Source of the DNA: Pseudorasbora parva
Lineage: Eukaryota > Chordata > Actinopteri > Cypriniformes > Gobionidae
Assembly (NCBI RefSeq): GCF_024679245.1
Contig: NC_090173.1
Coordinates: 12,889,513 to 12,953,512, forward strand
Direction of reading: 5' to 3'
DNA: 64,000 nt
Part shown: positions 56,811 to 64,000 of the stretch, piece after piece
Layout of the letters: the number at the start of each line of letters is the position of its first letter
How positions within the stretch are numbered: the stretch's first letter is position 1
Notes under the pieces: generated by a model
Seen by the model: the letters and a program-made list of their open reading frames with translations, nothing else
Told to the model about the DNA's origin: nothing
The model's database searches: none
Program-made: the position numbers and the translations under genes

Positions 56811-59339
56811 GTCAAAAAAAGAAGAGAACGGTGCACAGTTCTTCACAAGCCGAAATCTCCGGCTTCATCATCTACACGGCAACGCTGCAACCGGAGTTTC
56901 TAAAAGTCTTCACCTTGGCTGGAGTTTTTTTTTTAAAAGTCTGGTTTCAGTAACCGCATACTGCGTTTTCATGTGGATGAACAGCTAAACTGCGTAGAAA
57001 GAGCTAATGTGTTTAAAATACCTGAGTTCGCATATACATAAAAGTAATTTGTAATTTGTTGTGTTTCTGCTTGTGACTTTTACTTTTTCTGTTGTTCTTG
57101 TTCCTCTTTCCTTCAGTGGTCAGCAGGTGTTCATAACTAATGCACAACCACCACTCAATTAAATCACTGAATAATCTCTACTCAACACTGAGTCAGTGTT
57201 AAGTTTTAACACTCTGTAGTGTGTACACTAATCAATGTTCATTTCAACTCACTTGGGCAAGCCCATGTAAGGTCTGCATGGAAACTGAGGACAACACTCA
57301 CTGGGCCCCTTTAGATTGGCCAGATGCAAACCATTTGAGCCCCACATAGCTTTGCTGGCTGGAAGATTGCAATGCTACGTAAAAGTTTACTATGAAAAGT
57401 CAAAACTATAGTACACAGAGAAAGAATATACACATTTGTATGAATACAGTACATTTATTTGTGTAGCAATGTGTTACATGTAAACAGAAAATTGACATTT
57501 TCATGTCTATTTTTACGCATTTCTTTCATGTGAAGTCATATAACGAAAAGAAAATTTCAAGAAAAACATAATTATGCATTGATTATGTTAATTGTGCGTC
57601 GGCTCTTCTGAATGGATACACTTGATTTCCTGTGATCACTCTATTATAGTTTATCTGTCTAGCTACATTAGCTACTAACTAAAACATTTTCTCCCAAACA
57701 GGGTGCTTAGTATGACATAACACGCGGCAACGATGTACTAAAACATTTTAATGTTTTTCCTTTGTATTTTTGAAAAGATGCATGCATCTGCACAAGAAAC
57801 TAAAAACAGTGTATTATTCATTATTCATATAAACTGAGTATGTAATATACGCATGCATGCGCATTACATCATTTTCATAAATTCACATTTTTGTAGTTTA
57901 CATGGAGACTATAACATAATAATAATAATCATTATTATTTGACTTTGACTCTGGCTCATATAATTTGTAGTTGTCATTTCTATGGTAGCCGTAAATAGCA
58001 AAAAGGAAAATACCTTCAAGTATGATTCTGTCATTATTATTATTTAAAATATACATCTAAAAACATGTTTCTTCTTTGTATTTTTAGTAACAGGTTGCTG
58101 GTTTCTTAGGCTGTTCTTACTAGACTCTTGTACATTTTATTTGTACAGAGAGCCTGGCCACTCTCCATTGACAAGCGTTTACTTCCGCAAAGGCGGGTAC
58201 TCTGTTGAAGTTTAAAACTATTGGATCTCCCCAGAGCTACTCTAGATCTGCCATAACCAATCGTTACCGTTTGGTCGTGACATATGTCATGCGCCCTTCT
58301 CACATGGAAATCCGTCAAAATAAATGTGCATGCACACCACCTCAGTGATAAAACCTAAAACTCGTGGATTCGGATTGTGATTTATTCACGGTGGAGGGGG
58401 AGAGTTTTGTGATCAGGAACGTGCTGATCACATGGTCCGTAACATGATTGTATGCTGTAATTAATGTATGACAGTAAATGCTGCCATAAATAATGGCCCA
58501 ATTTAAATGTTTACATGCTTTTGTTTAAATTTTTTGAGCGTGATGAAATATATTGGTCTTGTAAATACATGCCAGCCTTTTAAAGAAATACAAGTGCATC
58601 CAAATAACAGCAAAGCGCAACCGTATGGTGCTCTGCAGTGTTCAAAAAGGATTATAAACAGTTAATTTTGAAGAAATATATTCTTGAAAACTCAGAGATG
58701 TGGATTCTGGCAGCAATTACATCCCCACACGACCTTGGTGTTTGTAAAAGCAGTCGGTAATTTGGCCGGGGATTCTTAGGCAGGTGGTGGGAAACGGACG
58801 GCAATAAAATAACTGACTAGTCCCTGTAACTTAAATGATGGCAATACCTTCCGACCCCACAAGGAACAATTATCATCCGAATAGGGCTTCCCCCAGCCAA
58901 CCCCTTCATCACTTACGGAGCATTTATCCTGTTGGTGAGGAGGGCCACAACACCATGGCCACCAACAAATCACAGCAAAGATTGTTCTTGCTCCGGCTTT
59001 AACTTCTAAGTATTTGGCAGCGTTGTCATAAAGGAACGAATGGCTTCCCTCGCATCTTTCTCCGTCGCCATTACTGAACTACAATTACAACTAGCGCACA
59101 ACATCATCGATCTCCGCCACTCCCTCTGTTTGCTGATTGGACCGGTTAAAATTAGTTTAGAGAAAACCTGAGAATACACTGCAGTCCCGGGTAGTACTGA
59201 AGGAAAATGAAAATTGAGTGGAAGTACATAGGAGGGCGGAGCCAGGCTACTGGTTTCTTGCCCAATTTAACAGCGATTTCTGAGAAATCAACACAAACAA
59301 ACAACACACCCCCACTGCTCCGCCCCCAAAACGTACAGA
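56811..59339. other. Intergenic DNA, no gene recognised
   Basis: Mostly AT-rich. Short open frames (58106-58318, 58776-58973) have no recognisable domain. A GC-richer part at 58700-59160 may be a dispersed repeat. Confidence 0.45.
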
Positions 59340-59456
59340 CTCACAATGTAATAGTGAAGCTCCCAGCTGAAAGGCTTTATTCCAGCATGAATTAACATGT
59401 GATTCCCAAGGGTTTCTTTCAAAGTCTTTCCACACAGAGCAGGTGAATTGTATTCT
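59340..59456 (-). pseudogene. Broken extra zinc finger after the stop codon
   Basis: Just beyond the stop of the zinc-finger gene the minus strand still encodes finger-like pieces: FTCSVWKDF in one frame and NHMLIHAGIKPF in another. This looks like a former 17th finger lost through a one-base deletion within the TCTGTGTGGAAAG stretch plus an upstream stop. Confidence 0.65.
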
Positions 59457-60991
59457 TTAAGAATGAATTCTCATGTGAGTCTTAAGATGTCCCGTCCGTG
59501 TGAAAGTCTTTCCACACTGAGAGCAGGAGAAAGGCTTTTCTGAAGTGTGAATTAGCACATGCTCATTAAGGTGTGATTTCTGTGTAAAACTCTTGCCACA
59601 ATGAGAGCAGACAAAAGGTTTTTTCTCAGTATGAATTAACATGTGATTCTTTAGGTATCCTTTCCGTGTGACAGTCTTTCCACACTGAGGGCAGGTGAAA
59701 GGCTTTTCTTTAGTGTGAGTTACCAAATGATCCTTAAGGTGTCCTTTCTGTGTAAAACTCTTTCCACAATGAGAGCAGACGAAAGGCTTTATTCCAGCAT
59801 GAATTAACATGTGACTCTTCAGGGTTCCTTTACATGTGAAAGTCTTTCCACACTGAGGGCAGGTGAAAGGATTTTCTTCAGTGTGAGTTACCAAATGATC
59901 ATTAAGTTGTCTTTTCTGTATAAAACCCTTTCCACACTGAGAGCAGGTGAAAGGCTTTATTCCAGTATGAATTAACATGTGAGTCTTAAGGCCTTCTGTA
60001 CGTGTGAAAGACTTTCCACACTGAGAGCAGGTGAAAGGCTTTTCTGAAGAAGAGCAGGAGAAAGGCTTTTCTGAAGAAGAGCAGGAGAAAGGCTTTTCTG
60101 AAGTGTGAATTGCAAAATGATTATTAAGTTGTGTTTTCTGTGTAAAACTCTTACCACACTGGGAGCAGACGAAAGGCTTTATTTCAGCATGAATGAACAT
60201 GTGATTCTTAAGGCTTCTCTTACGTATGAAAGTTTTTCCACACTGAGAGCAGGCGAAAGGTTTTTCTGAAGTGTGAATTAGCATATGCTCATTAAGTCGT
60301 CCTATCTGTGTAAAACTCTTTCCACACTGAGAGCAGACGAAAGGCTTTATTCCAGTATGAACTGACATGTGACTCTCAAGGCTTCTTTTTTGTTTAAAAG
60401 CGTTTCCACACTGAGAGCAGATGAAAGGCTTTATTCCAGTATGAATCATCATGTGAGTCTTGAGGCTTTTTTTATATATAAAACTCTTTCCACACTGAGA
60501 GCAGGAGAAAGGCCTTTTTCCTGTATGAATTAACATGTGACTCTTAAGACCTTCTTTACATCTGAAAGTCTTTCCACACTGAGAGCAGGAGAACGGCTTT
60601 ACTCCAGTATGAATCGTCATGTGACTCTTAAGGGTTTTTTCATATTTAAAAGTGTTTCCACACTCAGAGCAGGAGAATGGCTTTATTCCAGTATGAATCA
60701 TCATGTGACTCTTGAGGCTTTTTTTATAGTTAAAAGCGTTTCCACACTGAGAGCAGGAGAAAGGCTTTATTCCAGTATGAATCATCATGTGAATCCTTAG
60801 GCCTCTTTTATGTCTGAAAGTCTTTCCACACTGAGAGCAGGTTAAATGTCTTTTGAATTTTGCTATTTGAATGCCTCTTGGTGAGCAACTCAATGATTTC
60901 TCTCCAGTGGTGGCATCATGAGTTTTCTGAACGTGGTGTTTCTCCTCCACTTCATTCAGATCTTGTCTTTCCTCTTTCACTTCGATCAGGC
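59457..60991 (-). CDS. C2H2 zinc-finger protein, last exon (16 fingers)
   Basis: The exon begins after a TTTTAG acceptor at 60991 with LIEVKEERQDLNEVEEKHHV, the usual opening of a fish zinc-finger last exon, and ends at a stop at 59457. I count 16 C-x2-C...H-x3-H fingers, such as CSQCGKTFRHKRGLRIHMMIH split by linkers like TGIKPF. None of the linkers is the canonical TGEKP. Between fingers 9 and 10 there are two extra CSSSEKPF segments, remnants of shortened fingers. No KRAB, SCAN or BTB domain is visible in this exon. The first exon or exons were not found and may lie to the right, inside or outside the window. The protein is probably a nuclear DNA-binding factor; its targets are unknown. 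Confidence 0.9.
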
Positions 60992-61974
60992 CTAAAATCA
61001 AAACATTAAAATGATTAAAAAAAATATCAATTGGGACAATTTCATTAATTCTTCCTTCATTTAACTAGGTTCAAAAACTCATTAGCTCATTGAGATTAAA
61101 ATCTCTTTTACAAGAGTGACCGGGCCAAGAAGTCAATTTCACAGCAGCAATTTACCAAAGGAGAAAACACAACCTGTTAAAGTAACTTAAACTTGTTTAG
61201 TGATGAAAGCATAGCCAGATAAGATATTTTGTAAAAATGTTCAAGCAGAAGAATATGTAGGAATTGAGGGCGCATAAGACCCAAATTAATCTTCTAGATG
61301 ATTCGTTCAAACATAATTCCACACAAAAACAACAATTCAACACTCCAGAACCCAAAATCAACAACCTAATCATCGAAAAGATGTAGGCCCAATTCAGCCA
61401 AGCTGACAAAACCCCCCAAGTATTTTACAGCCTTGCAAACATTTATTCACAACAAGATAACAGCCAAAGTTGTTTGTCAAACCAGATCCCTGTTGTCTTA
61501 ACAACCTTGAGATGAACTCTGAACACGGTTCCAATCCACATTTGTGTTGAATCTATTGTGCTCTTTTAATAAGAAATCATGTTTAATCGTACTCTGCTTA
61601 AGAGCAGGAAGTTAGAAGACCAGAGATAACAGATAATTTATGATGAGGGGTGGGGATACACTTACATCTCTGGAGAGATCTAAAAAAATGGCTGTGCACC
61701 GTTGTGCAGATGTGTTGTTTTAGAAAAAATAAAATAAAAATAAAAACATTTTTGCAAAGATTCCAAACAAACTTTGGTTCACGTTGTCATTATGGGGTAT
61801 TGTTTGCAGAATTTTTAGGAAGATAATTAATTTAATCCATTTTGAAATAAGGCTGCAAAAATAAGTTCTGTACACAGATGATTGCAGAAAACAGGCATGA
61901 TAATATATGTATTTTCAGCCTCCTCCGAGTTGATGAAAACAAGTTAGGCAACACGTGTCAGGATCCACTCATTG
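60992..61974. other. Intron or upstream DNA of the zinc-finger gene
   Basis: No exon with the acidic N-terminal sequence typical of this gene type was found. The DNA is AT-rich. Confidence 0.4.
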
Positions 61975-62600
61975 TCATAATCATACTTTAGACCTAATAC
62001 TGTCACATGGAATAAATGTTGATGCCGTTGAAATTCTGCAGCAGAGCGATGACATCTCAGATCATTACCTAATATCATGTATACTTAATTTGTATACTGC
62101 AAAGCCACCTTGAATTATTCAACTAAAGACTAAAGATTGCTTTGTAGCCTAGAGGAACTCAATGTTGCAACATAAACTAATGACTCTCTCTTTTCCTGCA
62201 CTTTAGACACAGTTGCTTCCCTGCACTTAAAGAAGATAAATAAAAAAGTAAAAAGGCTAGTAGAAAAAAGTAGTATAAATAATTAAAGCAGAATATAGTC
62301 CAACACCGTGGTAGAACGAGCACACTCGGGCCCTTAAAACAGCAGCTGTAAAAATGGAGCGCAGCTGGAAAAAAACAAAACTGGAGGTTTTTTGTATTTC
62401 ATGGAAAGATAGTATGATTGCATACAGAAAGGCAATAAAACTGCTAGAGCTGCTTATTTCTCGACTCTCTTAGAAGAAAACAAACATAACCCTAGGTATT
62501 TATTCGATACAGTAGCTAGATTAACCAAAAATAAAGCATCAACTTCTGATGTTTGTAAACAACACAAGAGTAATGACTTAATGAATGAGCACATTTGAGC
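61975..62600 (+). mobile_element. Decayed non-LTR retrotransposon fragment
   Basis: One frame reads NHTLDLILSHGINVDAVEIL and then SDDISDHYLISCILNL, matching the end of an AP endonuclease domain (the SDH motif). Further on, in other frames, are KAARAAYFSTLLEENK-like and RYLFDTVARLTKNKAST pieces from the linker before the reverse transcriptase. Several frameshifts and stops are present. Confidence 0.65.
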
Positions 62601-63369
62601 TGTAATGTGCGGATCTAACCGCAGGAAAACGCGGCACTGTTGAGCTTCTTCAGGCTCTCGCATCTCTAATATGGCGCTTCAGAACGGCTCAATCAATGAA
62701 TAGTGCACAATTATGCCAGGCAATTGTTTATGAACTAATGCTGATGAATAATGACAAGGTTTACCTTACAATGTTTATATAGTTATATGTTTTAGACGAT
62801 TGTAACAATGCATACTTTATCTCCCTCATCTGAACTTGAATGAGTAGCTGCAAATGCAATAAGGCGCGAGCATTTAAAAATAAGAGTCAATGTGCATTTA
62901 GGCTTTTAATTTGAGCGCTAGAACCACGCTACGAAATACGTAGTAGATAAGTAGAACGCCTCTCACAGCTACGGTGATTCCTTCCACGTAGCTACAATAA
63001 TGTAGGAGAAAGTTATTGAAGATCTGAGCAGCGCACATTTAGTTTAGTTTACAAATTGCTGGACCTCCAGAGCAACGCAGAGCTTTATAACCATCACAGC
63101 ACATTACATGTTATTGTTTTTGTTTGTTTTGTTGTGAAATTGAATGTCATCTTCTGTGAAGAAGAGAAAGAGAAACTAGATGGCAGGTAATTTTGCTTAA
63201 GTTTTCAAATGACTGAAGATATAAGTTATTGTTACATTATGTTGTTAATAAATCTTTAAAATTTGACAATGTAGTGTGGTACATTGCGAACAAAGGTTGG
63301 ATATTATATTGCATAAAAGTCTAGTCTAAAAATGGCATAGCAACCTGTGCTTAAAAAATAAATAAATGT
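62601..63369. other. Non-coding DNA, nothing recognised
   Basis: No exon, RNA gene or clear repeat end is visible. Confidence 0.4.
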
Positions 63370-63455
63370 AAAAATCAAGAATCGATTCGAACCATGACCT
63401 TAGAATCGAAAATTTAATTGAATCGAGGATTTGGAGAATTGTGACACCCTTAGAA
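63370..63455. mobile_element. hAT-like terminal fragment
   Basis: On the minus strand it starts CTAAGGGTGTCACAATTCTC and then has GATTC/GAATCGATTC-rich sequence, a common fish hAT end. The partner end was not found. Confidence 0.4.
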
Positions 63456-63901
63456 GGAAGACAACCTTTTCCATTAATTTTGGTAAAAAGGGTCATTTTT
63501 AAATTCACTACTGCATGTTTCAGGATTGATGGAACAGTGCCTTGAGATAAGCTACGATTTAGACCTATTCTTGTAAAAACAAAAGGTCCAACGACACTCA
63601 GCACTTCCATAAAGAGACAAGGAGGCACCATTTACTGGAAAACGTCCAGGAAGAAGCAGGCTGAACATGGGTCAATAACAGTTGTTATTAAATTTGTCAA
63701 CAAATGTGATGATCCAAGAACAAATAGTATTAATTTAGTCAACAAATCAATTGACTGAAGTAATTGATTGTAAAAACAGAGTGTAGGTGTGGTATCAGGA
63801 AATGAAAACAGTAGGATTTAGAACATTATGTATTGTACTTAACAGTTTTTAAGCTATGTGCATACTTGCTACAAGTAAAAAAATAAAATAAATAAATAAA
63901 T

Positions 63902-64000
<99 letters not shown>
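63902..64000. repeat. (AC)n(AT)n microsatellite to the window edge
   Basis: An AC run, then AT with one TGTGT interruption, continuing past the window. Confidence 0.95.

Overview
This window looks like a piece of a teleost fish chromosome, most likely a cyprinid (carp, minnow or zebrafish relative). The reasons are GT-AG introns, a cluster of C2H2 zinc fingers, Ig V-set exons, and a dense mix of Tc1/mariner, hAT, Harbinger, L2 and BEL/Pao elements with long AT and GA microsatellites. It is not bacterial, and most of the open frames are by-products of repeats. The species assignment is inference.

The most interesting object is one host gene on the minus strand, spread over about 23 kb (45104 down to 21852). 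I could assemble 17 exons with GT-AG borders and one continuous reading frame of 669 residues. It has a signal peptide, two Ig V-set domains, and then eleven consecutive small exons that nearly all carry a hydrophobic segment. A short charged cytoplasmic tail and a stop codon follow. Exon 1 ends in phase 1, and the next thirteen exons (2-14) all begin and end in phase 1. A multipass Ig-superfamily protein is unusual. The mammalian SKINT proteins (V-set, second Ig domain, three membrane segments) are the nearest architecture I know. A weak splice donor after exon 4 suggests that read-through could give a single-pass form of about 302 residues.

Layout. 0-4.3 kb: gene-free DNA with old repeats. 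4.3-14.9 kb: a 10.6-kb satellite built of 25- and 31-bp units, with a higher-order period of 1.46-1.84 kb and three embedded, inverted copies of its own right flank. 15-18 kb: nothing coding is visible. 18.4-21.9 kb: two copies of the 3'UTR of the multipass gene, separated by a THAP-bearing DNA transposon remnant and a deleted Tc1/mariner copy. 21.9-45.1 kb: the multipass Ig gene. Its introns hold a 21-bp satellite, a TIR element with a 42-bp minisatellite, a second Tc1-like copy broken by LTR-like insertions, a Harbinger-like element with a TAA target duplication, and a nearly full-length L2 LINE inside an older hAT-like element.

45.3-54.9 kb is a long element with inverted ends and GGCCT-rich internal repeats. 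It is split by a complete BEL/Pao LTR retrotransposon (46978-53671; LTRs identical by eye, TGGCT target duplication, tRNA-Tyr-like primer site). 55-57 kb holds a LINE 3' end and a hAT-like element. 59.4-61.0 kb is the last exon of a 16-finger C2H2 zinc-finger gene on the minus strand, whose first exon or exons I could not find. 61-64 kb has a decayed LINE and AC/AT microsatellites.

All coordinates and translations were read by eye. Splice sites are predictions without transcript support, and transposon family names rest on recognised motifs, not on searches.
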